Part shown: piece after piece, positions 1-8,465 of the stretch
Position numbering within the stretch: position 1 is the first letter of the stretch
Layout: every line of letters begins with the position of its first letter
Assembly (NCBI GenBank): GCA_002712305.1
Contig: PATE01000023.1
Span: 21,399 to 34,331 of the forward strand
Direction of reading: 5' to 3'
Length of the DNA: 12,933 nucleotides
Origin: Gemmatimonadota bacterium
GTDB lineage: Bacteria > Latescibacterota > UBA2968 > UBA8231
The notes under the pieces: generated by a model
The model's input: the letters and a program-made list of their open reading frames with translations, nothing else
The model's database searches: none
Told to the model about the DNA's origin: nothing
Position numbers and translations under genes: made by a program

Positions 1-2
1 AA

Positions 3-2399
3 CCCGTCGTCCTGCGCATCGCCGTGCGTGAATTGGTCTCCTTCGTCCTGCGATCGGGCGATCTCGGCGCCGCTTTCATGTCAGCGTCTCGTGCGGTGGA
101 AGGAACACGCGGCCATCAGTTAGTCCAGGACCAGCGACCGGAAGAGTATCGGAGCGAGGTACCTGTCCGTTTTCGTGTGGATGATGCTGAGCCTGCGGGT
201 GTCGACGAGGATGGTCTGCCCGTGGCGCCCCTGCAGTTGGACATCAGCGGCCGCGTCGATGGTGTGCTGGAGGAATCGGGACGGATTCTCGTGGAAGAGA
301 TCAAGACCACCTATGCCGCCTTCGACGAGCATCGAACGGACAACGCCGAGCACTGGGCGCAGGCCAAGATCTACGCCTTCATCCTGGCGCAGCAGCGGGA
401 TGTGGACGAGGTGGATGTGCAGCTGACGTATGTGCAGCTCGACACCGAACAACTGCGCGAGGACCGGCGCACCATGTCTCGGGGTGAGCTGTCCGCCTTC
501 TTCAGCGACATGGTGGAGCGATACTTCCGCTGGGCTCGAATCTGGCACGGGTGGTGCACACGTCGCGATCGATCCCTGCACGAGATGCGCTTCCCCTTCG
601 ACGAGTTTCGTCCCGGCCAGGAAGAAATGTCCGACGCCGTCTACGAAACGGTCTCATCTCAAGGCAGACTCTTCGCGCAGGCCCCCACCGGCATCGGCAA
701 GACCGTGTCGGCGCTGTTTCCAGCCGTGCGTGCTCTGTCCGGCGAAGGCGCCAAACTTGAGAAGGTCTTCTACCTCACGGCCAAGACCTCAGGTCGCACG
801 GTGGCGGAGAAAGCCCTCGACGATCTGCGCGGTGCCGGGGCTCGCATCAAGTCCGTCACCCTCACCGCGAAGGATCGCATCTGCTTCAATGCGCGCGATG
901 GCAAACCGTGCGATCAGGACACGTGCGAATTCGCCCTCGGTTATCACGACCGTGCCAACGATGCGATCGAAGACACCTTCCGTTCCACCGACGCCTTCAC
1001 GCGAACGGCCATTGAGGAGGCGGCGCAGAAACACACGGTCTGCCCCTTTGAGCTGAGTCTCGATCTGTCGAACTGGTCAGATGTGGTGGTGTGTGACTAC
1101 AACTACGTCTTCGACCCGAAGGCCTTTCTCAAGCGTTACTTCCTCGAGGGCACCGGTGACTATGCCTTCCTCATCGACGAGGCGCACAACCTCGTCGACC
1201 GGGCGCGAGACATGTATTCGGCGCAGCTGTCCAGGACCCAGGTGCGTCGGGTGGCGCAGGCGCTCAAAGAACCGGTGCCGCAGGTCGCCCACGTGCTCGA
1301 CACGATCGATGCGTATCTGAAGACCCAGTTGCAACGCGTCGATGACGAAGGGGACGGTCGAGGTTGGTTGGATCGAGACCTACCCGAAGATCTGATGCCC
1401 CTGTTGCAACGAGCCCAGGCCGAGGCGGAACCCGTGCTTGCCCGCAATCGGCCCACACCGTGGCGCGACGAACTGCTGGATCTGTTTTTCGCCTTCGTCG
1501 CCTTCCTGCGTGTCGCCGATCTGTACGACGAACACTATGTGACATACGGCGAAAAGGTCGGCCAGGATCTGCGTCTGCGACTCTACTGTCTCGATCCCGC
1601 CCGACGGCTAGGCGAGGCCCTCAAGCGCGGACGCTCGGCCAGTTTCTTTTCCGCCACGCTGACGCCCGTCGACTACTTCCGTCGTTTGCTGGGCGGCGAA
1701 CGCACCGATAACACCGTCGAGTTGCCGTCGCCTTTTCCGTCAGAGAATCTGGCCGTCCTCGTCGATGATGGCATCGATACGACCTACCGGGGCCGCGCCC
1801 ACTCCTACGACGACGTGGCCGCCGCCATCTCCGCCGCCGTCAGACATCGCCGCGGCAACTACATCGTCTATTTTCCTTCCTACAAGTATCTGCAAGAGGT
1901 GGTCGGCCGATTTGAGATGGTCGCCCCACCGAGCACGATGATCATGGTGCAGGTGCCGCGCATGTCGGAGCGACAGAAGGAACAGTTCCTCGACGTGTTC
2001 CGCGTGAACAACCCCGACACCGTCGTCGGTTTCGCCGTGATGGGTGGCATCTTCGGCGAGGGCATCGACCTGGTGGGCGAACGACTCGTGGGCGCCGTCG
2101 TGGTCGGTGTGGGATTGCCGCAAATCTGCCTGGAGCGAGACCTCATCAAGGGATACTACGACGAACACGAGGCGGCCGGCTTTGCCTACGCCTACACCTA
2201 TCCGGGCATGAATCGAGTGCTACAAGCGGCGGGTCGCGTGATCCGCACCGAGAAGGATCGGGGATTGATTCTGCTCATCGACCGACGCTTCGGCCGCGAG
2301 GAATATCGTGCGCTGTTTCCCCCGTGGTGGAAGGGAACGGTAGTGACGCGCACGCCGGCTGCCATCGAAGAGGCGGCGGCTCTGTTCTGGGGAAGGTAG
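3..2399 (+). CDS. RecB/Cas4-like nuclease fused to XPD/DinG-type iron-sulfur DNA helicase (5' partial)
   Basis: Likely a DNA-repair helicase-nuclease acting on single-stranded or branched DNA. Residues are numbered from the GTG at 24. The N-terminal 175 residues carry a complete PD-(D/E)XK set: GTRGHQLVQ (H31), GRVD (D79), EEIKT (E92, K94) and the Q113/Y117 helix. They lack the cysteine cluster of Cas4. The superfamily 2 helicase follows: Walker A QAPTGIGKT (219-227), four cysteines placed like the XPD 4Fe-4S ligands (C287, C296, C301, C340), DEAH (385-388), SAT (543-545), motif V around 674-683 and motif VI QAAGRVIR (734-741). The frame stays open to the window edge, reading VVLRIAVRELVSF before and across the GTG. 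The true start is therefore probably upstream, and the GTG is only the first start codon visible. The stop is TAG, 4 nt before the next gene, suggesting co-transcription. Family is clear; biological role is inferred. Confidence 0.9.
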   Translation, partial: PVVLRIAVRELVSFVLRSGDLGAAFMSASRAVEGTRGHQLVQDQRPEEYRSEVPVRFRVDDAEPAGVDEDGLPVAPLQLDISGRVDGVLEESGRILVEEIKTTYAAFDEHRTDNAEHWAQAKIYAFILAQQRDVDEVDVQLTYVQLDTEQLREDRRTMSRGELSAFFSDMVERYFRWARIWHGWCTRRDRSLHEMRFPFDEFRPGQEEMSDAVYETVSSQGRLFAQAPTGIGKTVSALFPAVRALSGEGAKLEKVFYLTAKTSGRTVAEKALDDLRGAGARIKSVTLTAKDRICFNARDGKPCDQDTCEFALGYHDRANDAIEDTFRSTDAFTRTAIEEAAQKHTVCPFELSLDLSNWSDVVVCDYNYVFDPKAFLKRYFLEGTGDYAFLIDEAHNLVDRARDMYSAQLSRTQVRRVAQALKEPVPQVAHVLDTIDAYLKTQLQRVDDEGDGRGWLDRDLPEDLMPLLQRAQAEAEPVLARNRPTPWRDELLDLFFAFVAFLRVADLYDEHYVTYGEKVGQDLRLRLYCLDPARRLGEALKRGRSASFFSATLTPVDYFRRLLGGERTDNTVELPSPFPSENLAVLVDDGIDTTYRGRAHSYDDVAAAISAAVRHRRGNYIVYFPSYKYLQEVVGRFEMVAPPSTMIMVQVPRMSERQKEQFLDVFRVNNPDTVVGFAVMGGIFGEGIDLVGERLVGAVVVGVGLPQICLERDLIKGYYDEHEAAGFAYAYTYPGMNRVLQAAGRVIRTEKDRGLILLIDRRFGREEYRALFPPWWKGTVVTRTPAAIEEAAALFWGR

Positions 2400-2403
2400 A
2401 ACG

Positions 2404-3255
2404 ATGGACGACAGACTGAGTTTCTTCAAAGACAACGGCTACGTGGTCGTGCACGATGCACTGACGGCAACCGAGATCGCCACCGTGAACGACGGAATCG
2501 ATGCGGACCGGGCGATCCACCCTGAGCACTGGCAAATGGGGCCTCGTGTGGGCTTCGATGCTGTGGGCTGCGACGCGCCCGACCTCCTTCATCGAACTCT
2601 GGCCCTGGACGGCATGGTCTACCATCCGTCGATCTGGTCGTTGGTCCGCAGTATCCTCGGAGAGGGCACGTTGTGCTCCGGCCTGACCTTCATGTTTCGT
2701 TTTCCTTGCGACGCAGATCCACCCGAGGACATCGATGGAGGGGATCCGCTCTGCCTCTCACGCCAGTGGCATCGAGAGGACCGCGGGAACGTGGAAGGGG
2801 CACAGGAAAACGCGTATTTCACCTCGGCGATCCAGGCGATCTACTACCTGGATGATGTGGATGAAGGGTGTCACTGCACGAGCATCATCCCCGAGAGTGC
2901 CGTAACGAAACGCTCGTTGCCGAAAACGACCGAGGGGGATGTGTGTATCACGGGCACCGAGTCCGCGTATGTAGATCCTGAAAAGCCAACGTGGATGGAT
3001 TCCTTCGGCCGAGAGGGGCCGCGCCGGATCGGCCGGGTAGACGTTCACGCGAGAGCGGGATCGGTCCTGGTGTTCAACAACGCCAGTCTTCACTGCGCCA
3101 CCATCCGCAAGACCGCGCGTCTGCGCCGTGCCCTCCACGTGCGTTACCGACAGCCAGAGCCTGTTCGCTCACGACACGCGCTCAAGACTCCATGCGAGAG
3201 TGTCGCGGATTTTCAGACCGCATTGCCTGATCGACCAGGGATCAGGAGGGTGTAA
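2404..3255 (+). CDS. Phytanoyl-CoA dioxygenase (PhyH) family protein 1
   Basis: A predicted Fe(II)/2-oxoglutarate-dependent oxygenase of 283 residues, normal for the family; substrate unknown. The N-terminus has the usual 'FFKDNGYVVVHDALT' opening. The metal site is WHRED (H123), with the distal histidine in NNASLHCA (H230) and 2-oxoglutarate-binding arginine candidates in LRRALHVRY (R241/R242). The core turn YYLDDVDEGCHCTSIIPES (147-165) corresponds to the family 'D-x-N-G-x-L-x-x-I-P-G-S-H' segment. The second metal ligand would be Glu125 (H-x-E) or Asp126 instead of the canonical H-x-D. The start ATG has a GGAAGG Shine-Dalgarno 7 nt upstream, inside the end of the helicase gene, and the 4-nt gap implies the two are transcribed together. 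Converges with the propeller gene, 24 nt apart. Confidence 0.87.
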   Translation: MDDRLSFFKDNGYVVVHDALTATEIATVNDGIDADRAIHPEHWQMGPRVGFDAVGCDAPDLLHRTLALDGMVYHPSIWSLVRSILGEGTLCSGLTFMFRFPCDADPPEDIDGGDPLCLSRQWHREDRGNVEGAQENAYFTSAIQAIYYLDDVDEGCHCTSIIPESAVTKRSLPKTTEGDVCITGTESAYVDPEKPTWMDSFGREGPRRIGRVDVHARAGSVLVFNNASLHCATIRKTARLRRALHVRYRQPEPVRSRHALKTPCESVADFQTALPDRPGIRRV

Positions 3256-3279
3256 AGCTGCGCCGCAGCCTCAACGACT

Positions 3280-4785
3280 TCAGCCTTCTTCCCCGTCGAC
3301 GAACTGAAACGCATACAACTTGCATGCGCGCAGCTTGAAATGCAGTCGCACGGGTCGACCGATCAGTTCGCCCACGTCGTCCTTCTCATGCCACCGGACA
3401 GGGGCCGCAATGTGGTTGCGATCGATGTCGATCGACTCGTCCAGGGAGTACCCATCGATGACATGGTTGTCTTCGTTGCGAATCTCCACCCACACCTGAC
3501 CGAGTGCTGAACAGTCTACGTTCAGTTGCAGTTCGCTACCGCTGAATGTGAGCATTGGCGTCGTGAACTCGGCACCTTCATAGGCTGCGTCGGCGGAGAT
3601 GAAGCCGTCCAGCCGTTGACGCAGAAGCCGCAGACCCGCTTCCGGCTGGCCAGGCGGCACACCGTGCGTTCGTTTCGTCGGGCTGTCGTACATCCACACC
3701 TCGTTCCCCATGCGGATCATGCCGAGTCCCATGTAACTCTGGCCACCGTCGTACTCGCCGGCGAGACCCAGGCCCACATACGGCCGACGATCGGGACGTG
3801 TCCAGGCGATGCCGTCACGACTGACGGCAAGCTGAATATCCACGGGCCCATCATTGTTATGACGCCCACGCGGGTCCTTCCCCGTCAGGGTCGTATCGCT
3901 GGTGTCGCCCACCGGATAGTGCCGATAGGGCGTGGTGAACGAGAAGTAGGCATCGTCGGCCCACGGATACTGGTGCACGCAGGCCGTATAGAGGTCGGCA
4001 TCGGCCGGGTCCGACTCATCGGCGGTGAGGGCCAGTTGAAAGAGATGTTTCTTTCCCGTGGGAAACACGGCCTCGGGGTCTTCACCATCCAACGGAATCC
4101 ATGGCAGGTCCATCGGGTCGTCTACTTCCAACCGGCCCACCGTTCGCCCGCGGGAGTGGGTGCGGAAGTAGGCGGCGTATTTACCCAGTCGTGTGTCGTA
4201 GAAGAGTTGATTCTGCGTGTCGTGAAAATAGTCAGACACAGGCGTTGGATGCCGCGTCCAGTTGTATCCATCCGGGCTCGTACACAGATACAACTCCAAC
4301 CGCCAGCGGCCACCGTGCAGGCCACAGATCGCGCCTTTGGAGCCAGGCCAAACGGAGTTTTCTTTGACGAGAATCAGACCCTTGAAGCGATGCTCATCCG
4401 GCCCGTTGGGATCCACCATGATGCCCCCATTGCATCCGGGGAGCACGATGTTGTTGAGCCTGATTCCTTCCCATTCATAGCGACCGACATTAGGCCGTTC
4501 CCAGTGAATGCCGTCGTCGCTTTCGGCATAACAGATGTTGCGGTACTGAGGCAATTCGTTGTCGAGGCGAGAGACGCCGTCGTACCACATCTTGAACTTG
4601 CCGTCATGCTCCAGCACCGTGCCATATGCGTAGACGGCGAGCTCGTCCCACTTCTTCCCTGGCGCCAGCACGATCTGATCCTTGATCGGTGGGTTGACGC
4701 TGAGGGTCATACCCCGTTGGTCAGCGAACCAGCGATCGTCGAGAAATAGTTGTTTGCCATTGCCGATGTCGATTGTGTTGCTCAT
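3280..4785 (-). CDS. Five-bladed beta-propeller glycosidase-like protein (GH43/GH32-type fold)
   Basis: A 501-residue protein that looks like a five-bladed propeller of the arabinanase/levansucrase/invertase superfamily, so a carbohydrate-active role is likely; the substrate cannot be read. Blade-like repeats are visible: DGKFKMWYDG (61-70), SDDGIHWERP (89-98), SPDGYNWTRHP (170-180), LFYDTRLGKYAAYFR (194-208) and SRDGIAWTRP (322-331). A C-terminal beta-sandwich-like region (about 405-498) follows. The N-terminus (KQLFLDDRWF, 11-20) is typical of cytoplasmic members of this group. I see no signal peptide, so it may act on imported oligosaccharides or not be secreted by Sec. The start is the ATG at 4783-4785; only a weak ribosome site precedes it. 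No lesion is visible. Transcribed divergently from the broken beta-lactamase gene. Fold is fairly sure, catalytic residues not assigned. Confidence 0.75.
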   Translation of the reverse strand: MSNTIDIGNGKQLFLDDRWFADQRGMTLSVNPPIKDQIVLAPGKKWDELAVYAYGTVLEHDGKFKMWYDGVSRLDNELPQYRNICYAESDDGIHWERPNVGRYEWEGIRLNNIVLPGCNGGIMVDPNGPDEHRFKGLILVKENSVWPGSKGAICGLHGGRWRLELYLCTSPDGYNWTRHPTPVSDYFHDTQNQLFYDTRLGKYAAYFRTHSRGRTVGRLEVDDPMDLPWIPLDGEDPEAVFPTGKKHLFQLALTADESDPADADLYTACVHQYPWADDAYFSFTTPYRHYPVGDTSDTTLTGKDPRGRHNNDGPVDIQLAVSRDGIAWTRPDRRPYVGLGLAGEYDGGQSYMGLGMIRMGNEVWMYDSPTKRTHGVPPGQPEAGLRLLRQRLDGFISADAAYEGAEFTTPMLTFSGSELQLNVDCSALGQVWVEIRNEDNHVIDGYSLDESIDIDRNHIAAPVRWHEKDDVGELIGRPVRLHFKLRACKLYAFQFVDGEEG

Positions 4786-4904
4786 AGGGTTTGTTCTGCT
4801 ATGGGTGGGCGTAGTCTGTGTGCGTGCCGATTGTCATTTGTCCGGTCTTGGTGATCCAGCTGAAATGAACTGCCGCTTTTCAATCCGGTCTAATAGGGAA
4901 GAAA

Positions 4905-6016
4905 ATGAGCATGAGACATCCGATCACCATTCCCCATCATCGCTGGGCGCTGGTTTTCGCCGTCCTCTGTCTATCACTCTCCGCCGGCGCCGAAACACTG
5001 CCACAGGTCGCCCCAGAGGATGTCGGGCTTTCCTCGCAACGACTGGAACGCCTCACCGACGTCATGCAGCTGCAGGAGGAGGGACGGTTGCTGATTGACG
5101 ATCCGGTGAGCAGATACCTCCCGGAGTTCGCAGAGACCACCGTCGCCATCGACAACGAGAATGTAGAGGGGTATTCGGTGGTGCCTGCAGACAGGCCCAT
5201 CACGATTCGTGACTTACTCACGCACACAGCCGGGATCGGCTACGGTCCAGCGAGTGACCGGTGGCAGGCAGCCGACATTCAGAAATGGTATTTCGCTCAT
5301 CGAGAAGAGCCCATACGCGCTACGGTGGAACGCATGGCAGATCTGCCCTTCCGTGCCCATCCCGGCACACAATTCGTCTACGGATACAACACGGATATCC
5401 TCGGCGCGCTCATCGAGGTCGTTGCAGACGACCCACTCGACCGGTTTCTGCAGGAGCGGATCCTCGATCCCCTCGGCATGGAGGATACGCACTTCTACTT
5501 GCCTCGGAGCAAACAGGATCGGCTCGTAACCGTCTACTCAGCGTCTGAAGAGGGCGGTATCGAGCGTGCCCCGGATGACGGCACGATGGTGAGCCAGGGG
5601 CAGTACGTCGAAGGGCCACGAACGAGCTTTTCAGGAGGCGCCGGACTGCTGTCAACGGCGATGGACTACGCCCGCTTCCAGCAGGCGCTGCTGAATGGGG
5701 GCCGTCTGGATGGCCAGCGGATCCTGTCGAGGAAGACGGTTGAGCTGATGACGGTCGATCACCTGGGGCACGTGGAGTTTCCGTGGATGCCGGGGACTGG
5801 CTCGGACTTGGATTCTCCATTACCGAAGACGTAGGCGCCGATGGTCTGCCCGGCTCTGTGGGGAGTTTCGGCTGGGGTGGCGCGTACCACTCAACCTATT
5901 AGATCGATCCGGCGGAGAATCTCGTCGTCAACTACATGACCCAGATCATCCCCGCTGGGGGTCCGGATGATCACAAACAACTTCGGGCGCTCGTCTATTC
6001 GGCCATCGTGGATTGA
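4905..6016 (+). pseudogene. Serine beta-lactamase/esterase (class C-like) pseudogene
   Basis: Remnant of a secreted beta-lactamase-family serine hydrolase. A signal peptide is visible (WALVFAVLCLSLSAGAE, cleavage near residue 29), followed by VGLSSQRLERLTDVM, LIDDPVSRYLPEF, the family ITIRDLLTHTAGIGYG block and the tyrosine motif YGYNTDILG. Three lesions make it non-functional. First, after Met54 (about 5067) the text jumps to QLQEEGRLL, omitting the roughly 60-70 residues that contain the catalytic SxxK. Second, a one-base loss near 5802 shifts frame: adding one T restores [13 protein letters not shown], otherwise the frame stops after 5834. Third, the restored frame has TAG at 5900-5902 where STY-W-IDP is expected. 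It then continues AENLVVNYMTQIIP to TGA at 6014-6016. An AGGGAAG ribosome site precedes the ATG. A caller would report only 4905-5834. Confidence 0.88.
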
Positions 6017-6032
6017 GAGTCGTTCTGCGTGG

Positions 6033-6268
6033 TCAGCCCGCTGGCAACCTGTATTCGATGAAGGCGATGATCACACCGGCCATGCCGATCATGGCAACGA
6101 TCACGGTTCGCAGGTCCTGACGCGCTTCGGAGCGTAGCTGGGTCATCTCCCCCGGCGCAGATCACGCAGGTCCTGTTTTACCTCTTTCAGGTCGTTCTGC
6201 AGGTAGGTCAGACCCCAGTGCATCTCTTCAGCAGGTGGTTGCGGGTTGGGCAGGTCGGCATCGGCCAT
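6033..6268 (-). pseudogene. Small coiled-coil protein with C-terminal membrane anchor, split by a frameshift
   Basis: Two tiny frames make one sensible protein of about 78 residues. The first (6268 to 6143) starts at an ATG with AAGG 8 nt upstream and reads MADADLPNPQPPAEEMHWGL, then a charged heptad-like helix LQNDLKEVKQDLRDL. It ends at a TGA overlapping the ATG of the second frame (6146 to 6033; ATGA). The second reads MTQLRSEARQDLRT, then a hydrophobic helix VIVAMIGMAGVIIAFI and a short EYRLPAG tail. Adding one G to the five-G run (C run at 6149-6153 on the plus strand) joins them as RRGEMTQLRSE. It could be a frameshift mutation, a sequencing error in a homopolymer, or a genuine pair of translationally coupled ORFs. 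Function unknown; probably a membrane-tethered coiled coil. Confidence 0.6.
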
Positions 6269-6447
6269 CGAATAGGCCTTCTCAAGATACGGTGGGGGCA
6301 ATTCAGGACCAAGCATGCAACCTGCGTACCATCACCTGTCAGAGGAGGGCCGCCCGCGTACGGCTCGGATGCGAAACACTGTGTGTCGGAAACGAGCCTT
6401 CAGCGCATCTACGCCTTACACCCAGCGATTGGACCACGATGTACGCT

Positions 6448-7440
6448 CTACCGAGCCTTCACCGCCGTCTTTGTGTCGTCGCTCTTGCGGATCATGTCCA
6501 TGAGCCGTGCGAAACGCAGACCCACCTCGGGCGGGCAGGGGTTGTCCTGCTTACCAGCGCGTACCTTCAGAAACTGCTCCCAAACCCCCTTGGATTTGGG
6601 ATACTTCACCTCGCTGAACGCGGTGTCCTTGATGGACTTGAAGAGCAGCCGCTCGCCCCAGATGCCCGTCTGCAGAATACCTTGATCACCGATGACGGTG
6701 ACCTCGGACGTGCAGTGCATGGAATCGCCCGCTGCTGCCAGGCTGAACATGGCGCCATCGCGGAAACGACCACTCACCGTGGAGTTGATGTCCACGGGGG
6801 TACCGCAGTTGTCCATGAGGGCACACACCTGCACCACGTCCTGATCGATCAGATCGACCACCGTATTCACCATGTGAGATCCCGTGTCGAACAAAAAGCC
6901 TCCACCCGAAATCACAGGGTCCTGACGCCACTGACCGATGGTGGCCTCCTTCCAGTGCTGATGTACATAGGCCGATACGAACGTCACCCGACCGAGTTTG
7001 CCCGACGAGATCATCTGCTTGGCTTTCTTGACCGCCGGTGACAGACTGCCCGGAAAGGCGACGACGAGCAGTTTCTTGCTCTGCTCCCGGATCTTGATGA
7101 GTCGCCTTGCTTCTGCGGCATTGATCACCATGGGCTTTTCCAGCAGCACATCCATGCCGGCCTTCAGACAGTCCCTGGCATTCTCAAGATGGAACTTGTG
7201 GGGTGTATTGATGAAAGCCGTATCGGGCGCACCCTGCGTCTTGATCAACTCAGTGATGGTACTGTAGAAGTCCGGGCATTTCTTGCCACGCGACTCGAAC
7301 AGATTGCGCGTTATCTGACGTTGCGCCTCGGAAACTTCCACCAGACCACAGATGCGCGTGCTGGCCATGGTCATCATGACGCTCATGTGATGTCGTGCCA
7401 TGCCGCCTGTGCCGACGATGATGGCCGATGTCTTCGCCAT
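6448..7440 (-). CDS. Gfo/Idh/MocA family NAD(P)-dependent oxidoreductase
   Basis: A 330-residue sugar- or inositol-type dehydrogenase, cytoplasmic, expected to oxidise or reduce a hydroxyl of a sugar or cyclitol with NAD(P). The N-terminal Rossmann motif is AIIVGTGGMARHH (G10, G12, G13). The mid-domain signature is LLEKPMVINAAEARRLI, with the catalytic-type lysine in E101-K102-P103. The C-terminal domain begins with GGGFLFDTGSHMVNTVVDL, where D185 and H189 match the family D-x-G-x-H motif. Length is normal and no lesion is seen. The ATG has GGGAG 8 nt upstream. It is transcribed away from the transglutaminase-like pseudogene across a 209-nt divergent spacer. The 179 nt between its stop and the small split gene show no gene. 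Substrate not inferable. Confidence 0.93.
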   Translation of the reverse strand: MAKTSAIIVGTGGMARHHMSVMMTMASTRICGLVEVSEAQRQITRNLFESRGKKCPDFYSTITELIKTQGAPDTAFINTPHKFHLENARDCLKAGMDVLLEKPMVINAAEARRLIKIREQSKKLLVVAFPGSLSPAVKKAKQMISSGKLGRVTFVSAYVHQHWKEATIGQWRQDPVISGGGFLFDTGSHMVNTVVDLIDQDVVQVCALMDNCGTPVDINSTVSGRFRDGAMFSLAAAGDSMHCTSEVTVIGDQGILQTGIWGERLLFKSIKDTAFSEVKYPKSKGVWEQFLKVRAGKQDNPCPPEVGLRFARLMDMIRKSDDTKTAVKAR

Positions 7441-7552
7441 GGTGCTGTCTCCCGTGTTTGTTGATGTACGATCTCAGATTGTGGTGTAAGATGCCCAGAT
7501 GGCCACGCGGACGCCATCGCGAGTCCTGCTACGGGATGACCAAAGGACTGAT

Positions 7553-7562
7553 ATTGGCCAAT
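7553..7562. promoter_or_regulatory. 10-bp palindrome in a divergent intergenic spacer, possible operator
   Basis: ATTGGCCAAT is a perfect inverted repeat near the middle of the 209-nt spacer between two divergent genes. It overlaps by one base a TTGACA hexamer (7562-7567) that points toward the right-hand gene. No good -10 hexamer lies 16-18 nt beyond it. A GGGGGAGG ribosome site sits about 11 nt before the ATG at 7650. An operator role is inference from position and symmetry only. Confidence 0.2.
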
Positions 7563-7649
7563 TGACAGACTCACCGGCGATGGGCATCTCTCAAGGCGAT
7601 GAGAGCAACTGTGTCGTCGGATACACTCTAAGGGGGAGGCTTTAGGACC

Positions 7650-8465
7650 ATGGCTGCCAAAAAGGCGAAAACATGCCGCATCGAGATTCAGAACAAGCTT
7701 CCCAATATCCTGAAGGCCGAGGTCACGGGGCTCGAGTTCCATGGCCCCTATTGGTTCAGCGGATTCGAGGACTACTACAACCCACGCTTGAGGGAAATCC
7801 GACGGAAGTATCGCATTGACGGCGCCGTCCGGGGCGAGACGAACGAGTGGCGGAAAATCCTGAAGCTTCGGAACTGGGTGAAGAGCCGGTGGCACGTCGA
7901 CAACGGCCAGAGCCGGGGTGGGGATGCCTTCGACATTCTCGAGTTGGCAAAACAGGGCCACGGATTCCACTGCTCGCCTGCGCCACCGTCCAGAATGCCG
8001 TGTTTTCCGCCTACGGAATCGTCACACGTAAGATTACCTCAGATCGTTGCTGGGATGACTACGGCCGGAGCGTCCACCACGGAATCAATGAAGTCTGGTC
8101 GAACGATTTCGCGAAGTGGATCCTCCTCGACGCGAAGTTCAACAACCACTTCGAAAAGGCCGGCGTTTCACTCTCTGCGCCGTAGACCCACGAAGCCGTG
8201 CGCAAGAACGGTGGCCGGGGCTTCACGATGCGGACGGGCGTGAGTCGCCGGATCACGCACCAGGACAACGACGATCGCCCAGAGGCATCCGCTCTGAACT
8301 ACTGGTGGGTAGCTTACCCGATCTCGTCTCAAACGTTCACACATCCGCACTACAGCGGCCCCGATCGACTTCTCATTCCGGACAATGAGTACTACCGGAC
8401 CACCACCTGGTACAGGGGAACGCTCAAGAACGGAAGACCCGAAGTTCGGACGAACGGGGCGCATG
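7650..8465 (+). pseudogene. Transglutaminase-like cysteine protein pseudogene (3' end lost)
   Basis: The text matches a transglutaminase core. The catalytic cysteine region is GHGFHCS (Cys codon 7971-7973), the histidine region is SVHHGINEVWSNDF (His near 8075-8080), and the aspartate is in KWILLDAKFNNHFEK (Asp codon 8129-8131). The start MAAKKAKTCRIEIQNKL has GGGGGAGG about 11 nt upstream. Two lesions are clear. One base is lost just after the catalytic Cys, near 7977, where adding one base gives C-S-H-C-A-T-V-Q-N-A-V and moves the reading to the frame used from 7979. The second is TAG at 8183-8185, between SLSAP and THEAVRKNGG, probably a former Glu codon. The frame then continues (RRITHQDNDDRPEASALNYW, NEYYRTTTWYRGTL) to about 8460, where it runs into URO-D-like text. 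The exact 3' junction is uncertain; the formal stop is at 8485. Likely a dead peptidase or transglutaminase-like enzyme. Confidence 0.78.

Noticed and set aside
2404-3255. Idea that the helicase and PhyH 1 form a defence module because of the 4-nt gap
   Set aside because: PhyH is a small-molecule oxygenase family, and no other defence gene, repeat array or mobile element is present; tight spacing alone is ordinary operon structure.
3257-3269. Inverted repeat GCTGCG-C-CGCAGC between the convergent PhyH 1 and propeller genes
   Set aside because: The stem is only 5 bp with a usable loop and there is no T run on either side; too weak to call a terminator.
3526-4749. Plus-strand 407-residue open frame
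   Set aside because: It is fully antisense to the propeller gene, whose translation shows clear repeated D-G-x-x-W blade motifs. The plus-strand product has no recognisable features.
4889-4894. TCTAAT, a -10-like hexamer upstream of the beta-lactamase remnant
   Set aside because: It lies next to the ribosome site, leaving almost no leader, and the -35 position matches poorly.
6235-7041. Plus-strand 268-residue open frame
   Set aside because: Antisense to the Gfo/Idh/MocA oxidoreductase, which has all its family motifs; a high-GC shadow.
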